Positions 1-6,386 of a DNA stretch of 25,920 nucleotides are shown piece after piece. The notes under the pieces are model-generated. The model was given only the letters and a program-made list of their open reading frames with translations. It did no database searches and was not told the origin of the DNA. The first letter of the stretch is position 1, and each line of letters starts with the position of its first letter. A program made the translations under genes and the position numbers. The DNA comes from DATEBA01 sp035288045 (GTDB taxonomy: Bacteria; Actinomycetota; UBA4738; HRBIN12), in NCBI GenBank assembly GCA_035288045.1, contig DATEBA010000035.1, positions 1 through 25,920 of the forward strand. The letters run 5' to 3'.

Positions 1-58
1 GAGCCTGGGTCTTCCTCGACTTCAGAGAAGCGCGGGGGTGAGAGCCCGGCTCCGCCGC

Positions 59-1450
59 TCACCCGCCGCGTCGTCTTGCTACACGATTGCCCGCCTGCTT
101 CCACGCGCCGAACCCCCCGTCGAGGTTGAGGACCGGTCCTATCCCCGCTCGCTCCAGCAGCGACGCGGCGGTCGTCGAGCGCTCCCCGGCGCCGCAGTAC
201 GTCACAATCGGACGTCCCCTGGGAAGCTCGGCGAGACGCGCCTCCAGCTCGCCCAACGGGACGTGCACGGCGCCGGGAACGTGGCCGAGCTCGAACTCGC
301 TCGGCTCCCGGACGTCGAGCACCGCCGCGCCGTCCTGGATGGCCCATACGGCGTCGGCGACACGCACGAGGTCGGTCCGCGCGAGCGGCTTGCCCACGGC
401 CTCCCACGCCTCGATCCCGCCTTCTAGGTATCCGGCGAATCGCTCGTAGCCGACCAGCAGCGACTCGTCCACGACGGCGGCGATCGGGGCACCGTCGGTC
501 ACGAAGAGCAGCGTGGCGTCGGCTTCGACGACCCATCCGAGCCAGGTCGCGTAGGCATCCCGCAGCGGGTTGGCCAGTGACCCCGGAACGTGGCCGGCCG
601 CGTACTCGGCCGGTCGGCGGACGTCGACAACCAACGCGCCCTCCGTCTGTGCCCGTTCCAAGGCGTCTGGATGAAGCGGCGGGGGATCCACGATCTCGCG
701 CCGGAGGCGCGGGCCGGTCTGATTGATCGGTCGCATCCGCGAGAAGTACGCGGGCACGGCAGGGAACGTAGTCGGGAACCAGCGAACGAACTCCTCCTCC
801 CGGTCCTGCAGGAACAGCGGGTTCGCCGCTCGCTCCCGGCCGAGCGTGGAGGTCCGTTCCCGGCTCGACCCGACCGAGCAGAAAGACCCTCCGCCGTGCG
901 TCGGCAGCAGCAGCGTCTCGTCCGGAAGCTCGCGGAAGGACTCCCGAAGCGTATGGAACTCCGCGCGCGTGAGCTGCTCGGTCAGCTCGGGACCGATGAG
1001 GTCGGTTCGGGCTGCGCCTCCCACTATCAGCGCGCCGCCGCTGAACAGGAGCGGCGGGCCACCGCCTCGCCGCACGACGTAGGACAGATGCTCGGGAGTG
1101 TGGCCGGGTGAGGCGATCGTCTCCACCTCGACGTCCCCGATCTGTATCCGTTCGCCCGGCACCAGCCCGCGGTGCGAGAACCCCGCTCCCGCCTCGACCG
1201 GGAGGTGCACCGTCGCCCCCGTCGCGCTCCCCACCTCGAGGCTCCCGGTCACGAAGTCGGCGTGCAGGTGGGTCTCGAACACGGCGACTATCTCCCATCC
1301 GCGCGCCTCGGCGGCCTCCACGTATCGCGCCGCCCCCCTGTCGGGGTCCACCAGCAACGCCCGGCCTCGCCCGACCGCAAGCATGTACGAGCTGTTGCCA
1401 AGGCCCTCGCGAACGAACGGAAGGAGCTCGAGACCGCTCACGGAGCCCAT
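59..1450 (-). CDS. MBL-fold hydrolase with two rhodanese domains (persulfide dioxygenase-like)
   Basis: This 463-residue protein has an N-terminal metallo-beta-lactamase domain (about 1-225). Metal ligands are visible as HLHAD (H61, H63, D65), H117 in SPGHTPEH, D150 and H185 in LPTHGGG. Two rhodanese domains follow, at about 260-355 and 365-455. The second has an intact CGAGERS loop with nucleophile C419. The first has no cysteine at the equivalent place (LLFVTDGAP) and is probably non-catalytic. Proteins of this build resemble ETHE1/CstB-type persulfide dioxygenases that oxidise glutathione or other low-molecular-weight persulfides to sulfite; that role is inferred from family. The ATG is preceded by a GAGGGGAGTGAG purine tract. 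The gene diverges from the MFS transporter at 1549 and shares its upstream region, including the 18-bp element at 1519-1536. Sulfite produced here could feed the sulfite reductase operon at 3752. Confidence 0.9.
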   Translation of the reverse strand: MGSVSGLELLPFVREGLGNSSYMLAVGRGRALLVDPDRGAARYVEAAEARGWEIVAVFETHLHADFVTGSLEVGSATGATVHLPVEAGAGFSHRGLVPGERIQIGDVEVETIASPGHTPEHLSYVVRRGGGPPLLFSGGALIVGGAARTDLIGPELTEQLTRAEFHTLRESFRELPDETLLLPTHGGGSFCSVGSSRERTSTLGRERAANPLFLQDREEEFVRWFPTTFPAVPAYFSRMRPINQTGPRLRREIVDPPPLHPDALERAQTEGALVVDVRRPAEYAAGHVPGSLANPLRDAYATWLGWVVEADATLLFVTDGAPIAAVVDESLLVGYERFAGYLEGGIEAWEAVGKPLARTDLVRVADAVWAIQDGAAVLDVREPSEFELGHVPGAVHVPLGELEARLAELPRGRPIVTYCGAGERSTTAASLLERAGIGPVLNLDGGFGAWKQAGNRVARRRGG

Positions 1451-1518
1451 CGTCTCACTCCCCTCGATGCCGAAGGATCCCCCACTTCTCGGCGGGACAT
1501 ACCGAACGCCTTCAAGTT

Positions 1519-1536
1519 GTCAAGCGACCGCTAGAA
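1519..1536. promoter_or_regulatory. Putative ArsR-rhodanese operator, copy 1 (divergent promoter)
   Basis: The 18-mer GTCAAGCGACCGCTAGAA matches the element at 3459-3476 at 15 of 18 positions. It covers a TAGAAT -10-like hexamer (1532-1537) in front of the transporter and lies 69 bp upstream of the MBL/rhodanese start. Further TCAAG and CTTGA half-sites flank it (1512-1516, 1539-1543). That it binds the regulator encoded at 2772-3440 is an inference from the second copy upstream of that gene. Confidence 0.55.
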
Positions 1537-1548
1537 TACTTGATACCC

Positions 1549-2775
1549 ATGTCAACCGCCCCCGGTGCTCCGGCACTCGGCCTTCGCGCCAACCTCGGCC
1601 AGTTCGGGCTGCTCGTCGGTGTGAACGCACTGGTGGGGGGGATGCTAGGCCAGGAGCGGACGGTCCTTCCCCTGCTCGCGGAGCGCGTGTTCGGCCTGGA
1701 CGCGTTCACGTCGGCGCTCACCTTCATCGTGGCGTTCGGACTCGTGAAGGCCGGGACCAACTTGGCGGCGGGCGCCCTCGCCGACCGCTTCGGACGGCGG
1801 CCCGTCCTCGTCGCGGGGTGGCTCGTGGCGATCCCGGTCCCGTTCCTGCTGATCTGGGCCCCGAGCTGGGGCTGGGTGATCCTCGCGAACGCGCTCCTCG
1901 GCATGAGCCAGGGTCTTGCCTGGTCGATGACCGTCGTCATGAAGATCGATCTAGCCGGGCCTACTCGACGCGGTTTGGCGATGGGTCTCAACGAGGCGGC
2001 CGGATACGGAGCGTTGGCGCTCACGGCGCTCGCGACGGGGTTCATCGCCGAACGCGAGGGGCTGCGTCCGGAGCCGTTCTTCCTGGGTATCGCGTTCGTG
2101 GGGCTCGGGTTGGGGCTCTCGGCGCTGTTCGTCCGTGAGACGCACGGACACGCGCTCCACGAGGCCGGCGACGACCGTGACCGCCCGAGGGCTGGGTGGA
2201 TCTTCCTCGAGACGAGCTTCCGCGAGCGCGCGCTCTCATCGGCGACCCAGGCCGGTGTCGCCAACAACCTGAACGACGCGGTCGCCTGGGGGCTGTTCCC
2301 GCTGCTGTTCGCGCGCGAGGGCCTGTCGATCGGCGCGATCGGCGCGCTCGCAGCGATCTATCCGGCGGTGTGGGGCACGGGGCAGCTGCTCACCGGCGCC
2401 CTCTCGGATCGCCTTGGCCGCAAGCGATTGATCGCGGCCGGTCTGTGGATCCAGGCGGGGGGGTTTGCGCTCATCGCCGCGACTGAGGGTTTCGGCCCGT
2501 GGGCCGTCGGCTCTCTCCTGCTCGGCGCGGGGACGGCGATGGTCTACCCGACGCTCCTCGCCGTGATCGGCGACGTCGCGAACCCCAGCTGGCGGGCCTC
2601 GGCTCTCGGGGTCTACCGGAGCTGGCGCGATGCGGGCTTCGCGATCGGCGCGCTCATCGCAGGGATCCTGGCGGACCTGCTGGGCCTGAAGGCGGCCATC
2701 GGCATCGTCGCCGCGCTCACTTTCGCGTCCGGGGTCGCCGTTGTGGTGCGCATGTACGAGACGCGACCGCGTTAG
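1549..2775 (+). CDS. MFS transporter
   Basis: The 408-residue polytopic membrane protein has about 12 hydrophobic segments and the major facilitator loop motif twice: ADRFGRRP after helix 2 and SDRLGRKR in the second half. The substrate cannot be read from sequence. The ATG at 1549 is chosen because the membrane domain begins shortly after it; an upstream in-frame extension would run through the promoter region and is very Arg/Pro-rich. No Shine-Dalgarno sequence is visible. TAGAAT at 1532-1537 would start transcription only a few bases before the ATG, so the message is probably leaderless or nearly so. The gene converges on the ArsR/rhodanese gene with a 4-bp stop-codon overlap (2772-2775). 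The sulfur context suggests export or import of a sulfur compound such as sulfite, thiosulfate or an organosulfur molecule; this is inference. Confidence 0.85.
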   Translation: MSTAPGAPALGLRANLGQFGLLVGVNALVGGMLGQERTVLPLLAERVFGLDAFTSALTFIVAFGLVKAGTNLAAGALADRFGRRPVLVAGWLVAIPVPFLLIWAPSWGWVILANALLGMSQGLAWSMTVVMKIDLAGPTRRGLAMGLNEAAGYGALALTALATGFIAEREGLRPEPFFLGIAFVGLGLGLSALFVRETHGHALHEAGDDRDRPRAGWIFLETSFRERALSSATQAGVANNLNDAVAWGLFPLLFAREGLSIGAIGALAAIYPAVWGTGQLLTGALSDRLGRKRLIAAGLWIQAGGFALIAATEGFGPWAVGSLLLGAGTAMVYPTLLAVIGDVANPSWRASALGVYRSWRDAGFAIGALIAGILADLLGLKAAIGIVAALTFASGVAVVVRMYETRPR

Positions 2776-3440
2776 GCCTCGTCCCGTGCGACCGGCAGGT
2801 CGGCCGCTCGCCACTCGGGCAGGCCGTCCTCGAGGCGACGCGCTCTGAAGCCCTCCTGCCGCAGCAGCTCTACGGCTACGTGGGAGAAGGCGCAGTACGG
2901 GCCACGGCAGTACACGACGATCTCGCGGTCGTTGGGGAAGTCGTGGATCCGCTGCGGGAGCTCGTCGACCGGCGCCGAGACCGCGCCGGGTAGATGACCG
3001 GCCGCGAACTCTTCCTGCGGCCGGACGTCGAGGACGAGCACCTCGCCCGCCTCGAGTCGCTCTGCGAGCCGCTCGCGGGAGACGGGCTCCTCGCGGTCCC
3101 GGGCGCCGAGATACGCGGCGGCGAGTCGATCGACGTCGGCCACCCGCGCTGACGCGAGCGCCCTGAGGGCGCGGAGGAACTCGAAGACCTCCTCGGAGGC
3201 GAGCCGGTAGTAGACGAAGGTGCCCTCGCGGCGCGGCTCGACGAGCCCCGCCCGGCGCAGCACCTGTAGGTGTTGGCTCGTGTTCGCCACCGAGAGTCCG
3301 ACCTGATCGGCCAGGCTCTCGACGCTCCGCACTCCGTTCGCAAGGACGTCGAGGATCTCGACACGCCGGCCGCTCGATACGGCTCTACCGATGCGCGAGA
3401 AGCCGTCGAACAGCGCGCGCTTGGTCTCGAGATCGACCAC
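2772..3440 (-). CDS. ArsR-family repressor fused to a rhodanese domain
   Basis: The 222-residue protein has an N-terminal winged helix (about 15-95) with the ArsR recognition region LSVANTSQHLQVLRRAG and wing GTFVYYRL. A C-terminal rhodanese domain (about 118-215) has DVRPQEEFAAGHLPGA and the active-site loop CRGPYC (C178, C183). The fusion suggests that persulfide on C178, or a C178-C183 bond, changes DNA binding; this is inference from domain logic. The GTG start has no good SD. A TAGGAT -10-like hexamer (3453-3448, minus strand) sits 7 nt before it, so the transcript may be leaderless. The 18-bp element at 3459-3476 covers the -35/spacer zone of that promoter, which fits autorepression. 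The gene is divergent from the sulfite reductase operon and convergent with the MFS gene. Confidence 0.9.
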   Translation of the reverse strand: MVDLETKRALFDGFSRIGRAVSSGRRVEILDVLANGVRSVESLADQVGLSVANTSQHLQVLRRAGLVEPRREGTFVYYRLASEEVFEFLRALRALASARVADVDRLAAAYLGARDREEPVSRERLAERLEAGEVLVLDVRPQEEFAAGHLPGAVSAPVDELPQRIHDFPNDREIVVYCRGPYCAFSHVAVELLRQEGFRARRLEDGLPEWRAADLPVARDEA

Positions 3441-3458
3441 GACCGCGATCCTACCGTA

Positions 3459-3476
3459 TTCAAGCGACCGATTGAA
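3459..3476. promoter_or_regulatory. Putative ArsR-rhodanese operator, copy 2
   Basis: TTCAAGCGACCGATTGAA is an inverted repeat (TTCAA-N8-TTGAA) and matches the element at 1519-1536 at 15 of 18 bases. It lies 19-36 bp upstream of the regulator's GTG and 26 bp before the TTGACA of the sulfite reductase leader promoter. It could therefore mediate autoregulation and possibly influence the divergent operon. The size and position are typical of ArsR-family sites; binding is inferred. Confidence 0.6.
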
Positions 3477-3501
3477 CGGCGAACCCCTCGCTCAGGCACG
3501 G

Positions 3502-3531
3502 TTGACACGCCGCCAACCATCTCGATAGGTT
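3502..3531 (+). promoter_or_regulatory. Promoter of the sulfite reductase/cysH operon
   Basis: A consensus -35 TTGACA (3502-3507) is followed after 18 nt by TAGGTT (3526-3531), which fits the actinobacterial TANNNT -10. The predicted start is near 3537-3540. That gives a leader of about 210 nt before the first structural gene. Confidence 0.6.
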
Positions 3532-3546
3532 GCACCTGCAAATCCG

Positions 3547-3675
3547 ATGGCTGGGGTGGGATCCGTGATCCGAACACGGTGTGCAGGTCTCGTGGCAGCG
3601 ATGATCCCCGACCGCTGCTGCTGTATGCGTCGTCGCGCCCTGCCGGAGGGCGTGGAGGCTCGCGTGCGGCGGTAG
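3547..3675 (+). CDS. Leader peptide with Cys-Cys-Cys run (cysteine attenuator)
   Basis: A 42-codon ORF in the operon leader reads MAGVGSVIRTRC, then a stretch ending PDRCCCMRRR, and stops at TAG 3673-3675. Three consecutive cysteine codons (TGC TGC TGT) occupy 3616-3624 and a fourth is at 3580-3582. A shorter 24-codon version starting at ATG 3601 is also possible; neither start has a clear SD. The first ATG is about 10 nt from the predicted transcription start. The rare Cys run, directly upstream of cysteine-biosynthesis genes and followed by a terminator, is what a translation-sensing leader peptide needs. Polycysteine leader ORFs that act as cysteine-responsive attenuators have been described in mycobacteria. 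Real translation is inferred. Confidence 0.7.
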   Translation: MAGVGSVIRTRCAGLVAAMIPDRCCCMRRRALPEGVEARVRR

Positions 3676-3740
3676 ATCCGGAACAGACGGGCAGTTCGAG
3701 AGGTAGTTCGAGAGGCCGCGCGAGCGGCCTTTTCCTTTTC
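3636..3740 (+). promoter_or_regulatory. Attenuator region: hairpin, antiterminator arm, terminator
   Basis: Three alternative structures can be drawn. A 6-bp hairpin CGCCCT/AGGGCG (3636-3641 with 3647-3652) follows the Cys codons immediately. The segment 3658-3670 (GCTCGCG, bulged TG, CGGC) is an exact 11-bp complement of 3715-3725, which spans the terminator's left arm, its loop and the first bases of its right arm. Pairing there would block the terminator. A ribosome stalled at 3616-3624 leaves 3658-3670 free, giving readthrough. A ribosome that reaches the stop codon at 3673 covers 3658-3670 and lets the terminator form. This predicts expression when charged Cys-tRNA is scarce. An 11-bp tandem repeat AGTTCGAGAGG (3693-3703, 3705-3715) leads into the terminator. 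Confidence 0.65.
3711..3739 (+). terminator. Intrinsic terminator in the operon leader
   Basis: The stem GGCCGC/GCGGCC (3714-3719, 3724-3729) with loop GCGA extends to 9 bp through A-U and G-U pairs. It is followed by TTTTCCTTTT (3730-3739). It ends 12 bp before the sulfite reductase ATG and upstream of its SD, so it cannot be the end of another plus-strand gene. It fits a regulated attenuator. Confidence 0.75.
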
Positions 3741-3751
3741 CCTGGAGAGAG

Positions 3752-5452
3752 ATGCAGGAGACGACCAAGCGAGGAAGACGCGGCGAAGGCCAGTGGGGTC
3801 ACGGCTACTTCGAGCCGCTGAACCCGGCCGAGCGCGCAAAACGCGACGACGACGGCCTGAACGTGCGCGCCCGCATCGAGCAGAAGTACGCGAAGCAGGG
3901 ATTCCGCTCGATCGACAAGACCGACCTCCGCGCGCGCTTCCGCTGGTGGGGCCTGTACACGCAGCGGAAGCAGGGCATCCCCGGCGGCGCGACCGGCGGC
4001 GCGGAGCCGCAGGACCTCGAGGACGAGTTCTTCATGCTTCGAATCCGGGTCCCCGGCGGTCAGCTCACGTCCGACCAGCTGAGGGCGATAGCCTGGTCCG
4101 CCGTGCGCTTCGGACGCGACGTCGCCGACGTGACCGACCGCCAGAACGTCCAGCTCCATTGGATCCGCATCGAGGAGGTCCCAAGGATCTGGGAACGGCT
4201 CGAGTCCGTCGGGCTATCCACGCAGGAGGCCTGCGGCGACACCCCGCGAAACATGCTCGGCTGTCCGCTGGCCGGCATCGACGCCGACGAGGTGATCGAC
4301 GCGACGCCGTACCTCCTCGAGACCGACCGCCGGTTCGTCGGCGACCCCGCGTTTTCGAACCTGCCGCGCAAGTACAAGACGACGATCACGGGATGCGCGC
4401 ACCGGTGCACGCAGCACGAGACGAACGACGTGTCGTTCGTGGCGGTGCACAGAGAGGACGGCAGCGTCGCGTTCGACCTCTGGGTCGGCGGCGGGCTCTC
4501 GACCAACCCACACCTCGCCAAGCGCCTCGGCGTCTCGGTCGAGCCGGAGCTCGTGCCGGACACGTGGGCGGGCGTGACCGGCGTCTTCCGTGACTACGGC
4601 TACCGACGGGTACGTAACCGCGCGCGCCTCAAGTTCCTGGTCGCCGACTGGGGCCCCGAGCGCTTCCGTGAGGTCCTCGAGACCGAGTACATGGGCTTCC
4701 GCCTTCCCGACGGGCCTCCACCTTCCCCCTCCAAGCACGCGAGCCGGGACCACGTCGGCATCCACGCCCAGAAGGACGGGCGATGCTACGTCGGCTTCGC
4801 GCCGCGGGCGGGGCGGATCGCCGGCCACCAGCTGCGCGTCGTTGCGAACCTCGCGGACGCGTACGGCGCAGGACGGCTGAGAACGACTACGCTCCAGAAG
4901 CTCGTGATCCTCGACGTCCCGCCGGACCGGGCCGACGAGCTCGTCGGCACGCTGGAGGGGATCGACCTCCGGGCGAAGCCCTCCGCGTTCCGCCGCGGGA
5001 CGATGGCGTGCACCGGCATCGAGTTCTGCAAGCTCGCGATCGCCGAGACGAAGCACCGAGCGCAGTGGCTCTACAGCGAGCTCGAGGAACGGCTGCCGGA
5101 GTTCGACGAGGACATCAGGATCAACCTGAACGGCTGCCCCAACTCGTGCGCGCGCTTCCAGGTCGCCGACGTCGGACTCATGGGCGTCGTGATGACGCGC
5201 CCGGACGGCACCCGCTCCGACGGATTCCTGGTTCACCTCGGCGGCGGGCTCGGTACGGACGCGCGCTTCGCCCGCAAGGTCAAGGGCGTGCGGGTGTTCG
5301 CCGAAGATCTCGCCGACTACGTGGAGGCGCTGCTCCGCCGGTACCACCTCCGGCGAGGGAGCGCGCGCACGTTCACCGAGTACGTGAACTCTCTCTCCGA
5401 CGAGGAGCTCTCCGCGTTCGCCGAGCCGCCGGTGAAGGAGGCCGTTCGATGA
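3752..5452 (+). CDS. sir: Ferredoxin-dependent assimilatory sulfite reductase
   Basis: This 566-residue siroheme/[4Fe-4S] enzyme reduces sulfite to sulfide with six electrons. The two ferredoxin-like half domains and two siroheme domains of the nitrite/sulfite reductase family are recognisable. The cluster cysteines are C420 and C426 (CTGIEFC) and C462 and C466 (NGCPNSC). Y69 (WWGLYTQRK) and C161 (EACGDTPRN) fall at the positions of the Tyr-Cys cross-link known in Mycobacterium tuberculosis SirA/NirA, which favours sulfite over nitrite as substrate. The ATG has SD GGAGAG (3744-3749), directly after the leader terminator. It is the first gene of a seven-gene operon; its stop overlaps the next start (ATGA). 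A nitrite reductase role is the main alternative but fits cysH and the leader less well. Confidence 0.92.
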   Translation: MQETTKRGRRGEGQWGHGYFEPLNPAERAKRDDDGLNVRARIEQKYAKQGFRSIDKTDLRARFRWWGLYTQRKQGIPGGATGGAEPQDLEDEFFMLRIRVPGGQLTSDQLRAIAWSAVRFGRDVADVTDRQNVQLHWIRIEEVPRIWERLESVGLSTQEACGDTPRNMLGCPLAGIDADEVIDATPYLLETDRRFVGDPAFSNLPRKYKTTITGCAHRCTQHETNDVSFVAVHREDGSVAFDLWVGGGLSTNPHLAKRLGVSVEPELVPDTWAGVTGVFRDYGYRRVRNRARLKFLVADWGPERFREVLETEYMGFRLPDGPPPSPSKHASRDHVGIHAQKDGRCYVGFAPRAGRIAGHQLRVVANLADAYGAGRLRTTTLQKLVILDVPPDRADELVGTLEGIDLRAKPSAFRRGTMACTGIEFCKLAIAETKHRAQWLYSELEERLPEFDEDIRINLNGCPNSCARFQVADVGLMGVVMTRPDGTRSDGFLVHLGGGLGTDARFARKVKGVRVFAEDLADYVEALLRRYHLRRGSARTFTEYVNSLSDEELSAFAEPPVKEAVR

Positions 5453-5595
5453 ACCGCGTCCAGCCGTTCCAATGCCCCTACTGCGGCGAGAGCGACCTGC
5501 GTCCCGTCGGCGAGAGCGGCTGGCACTGCCGCTCCTGCGACCGCCGCTTCGAGCTGCGGTTCCTCGGCCTCGGCGCGCCGGAGCAGGCACCGTGA
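5449..5595 (+). CDS. Small zinc-ribbon protein of the sulfate-assimilation operon
   Basis: The 48-residue protein has two CxxC pairs (CPYC near residue 9 and CRSC near 28), so a rubredoxin-knuckle zinc ribbon is likely. The ATG overlaps the previous stop (ATGA), and its own TGA overlaps the cysH GTG (GTGA), so translation is tightly coupled on both sides. Streptomycetes have a comparable small gene between the sulfite reductase and cysH genes. The function is unknown. Possible roles are a metal or redox accessory of APS reductase, sulfite reductase or siroheme insertion. The operon position and paired cysteines make a chance ORF unlikely. Confidence 0.8.
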   Translation: MNRVQPFQCPYCGESDLRPVGESGWHCRSCDRRFELRFLGLGAPEQAP

Positions 5596-6386
5596 ACGGA
5601 CGCGAGCCGATCCACGGACCGGCTCTCCCCGTCGTCGACGAGGAGGTCGCATGGGTACGCGAGGCCGCGGAGCGCTTCGAGCATGCGAGCGCCGAGGCCC
5701 TCCTCGAGTGGGCGCTCGAGCGGTTCCACCCGCGTCTGGCGATATCCGCGGCCGGGGGGGCCGACGGCATGGTCGTGCTCGACATGGCCTGGCGGATCAG
5801 CCCGGACGTGCGGGTCTTCACCCTGGACACCGGCCGCCTGCCGCCGGAGACCTACGCGCTCTTCGAGGAGGTTCGCGAGCGCTACGGGGTCCGCGTCGAG
5901 TGGGAGTACCCCGACACGGAGGCCGTCTCGAACCTCGTCACCGCGCACGGCCCGAACCTGATGTACGACGCCGTGGAGCTCCGGCTGGCCTGCTGCGAGG
6001 TCCGCAAGGTCGAGCCGCTCAAGCGCAAGCTTGCGACGCTCGACGCCTGGGCGACGGGGCTACGGCGCGACCAGTGGCGCACCCGCAAGAGCATCGCGAA
6101 GGTGGAGCTCGACGTCGACCACCGCGGGATCGTGAAGCTGAACCCCGTCGCAGACTGGACCAACGAGGAGGTCTGGGACTACATCCGCGGCAACGAGGTC
6201 CCCTACCACGAGCTCTTTGACCACGGATACACGTCGATCGGCTGTGCCCCGTGCACGCGACCGGTGATAGCCGGCGAGCCGGAGCGCGGCGGCCGCTGGT
6301 GGTGGGAAGAGGACACCGACAAGGAGTGCGGTATCCACTGCTCGGTGCAGCTCCTCGGCTCCACGCCCCGGGAGGCGGCGTCGTGA
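5592..6386 (+). CDS. cysH: Adenylyl-sulfate (APS) reductase, thioredoxin-dependent
   Basis: The 264-residue enzyme reduces APS to sulfite and AMP. The APS-type iron-sulfur ligands are present as C134-C135 (LACCEVRK) and C218/C221 (GCAPC). The catalytic cysteine C246 lies in KECGIH near the C terminus. The nucleotide-binding part (SAAGGADGMVVLD, LDTGRL) matches the CysH fold. The two cysteine pairs separate APS reductases from cluster-free PAPS reductases. The GTG start overlaps the zinc-ribbon stop, and the stop overlaps the next GTG (6383). Its product sulfite is the substrate of the first operon gene. No sulfate adenylyltransferase gene is present in the window. Confidence 0.93.
   Translation: MNGREPIHGPALPVVDEEVAWVREAAERFEHASAEALLEWALERFHPRLAISAAGGADGMVVLDMAWRISPDVRVFTLDTGRLPPETYALFEEVRERYGVRVEWEYPDTEAVSNLVTAHGPNLMYDAVELRLACCEVRKVEPLKRKLATLDAWATGLRRDQWRTRKSIAKVELDVDHRGIVKLNPVADWTNEEVWDYIRGNEVPYHELFDHGYTSIGCAPCTRPVIAGEPERGGRWWWEEDTDKECGIHCSVQLLGSTPREAAS

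Noticed and set aside
3532..3751. A metabolite riboswitch (SAM or cobalamin class) in the sulfite reductase leader
   Set aside because: None of the conserved core strings of SAM-I/IV or cobalamin riboswitches was recognised. The leader ORF with Cys codons and the antiterminator pairing explain the structure better.
4214..5830. A 538-residue minus-strand frame opposite the sulfite reductase
   Set aside because: Its composition is Arg/Ala/Val-rich low complexity with no domain. It lies wholly opposite well-supported genes and is a high-GC artefact.
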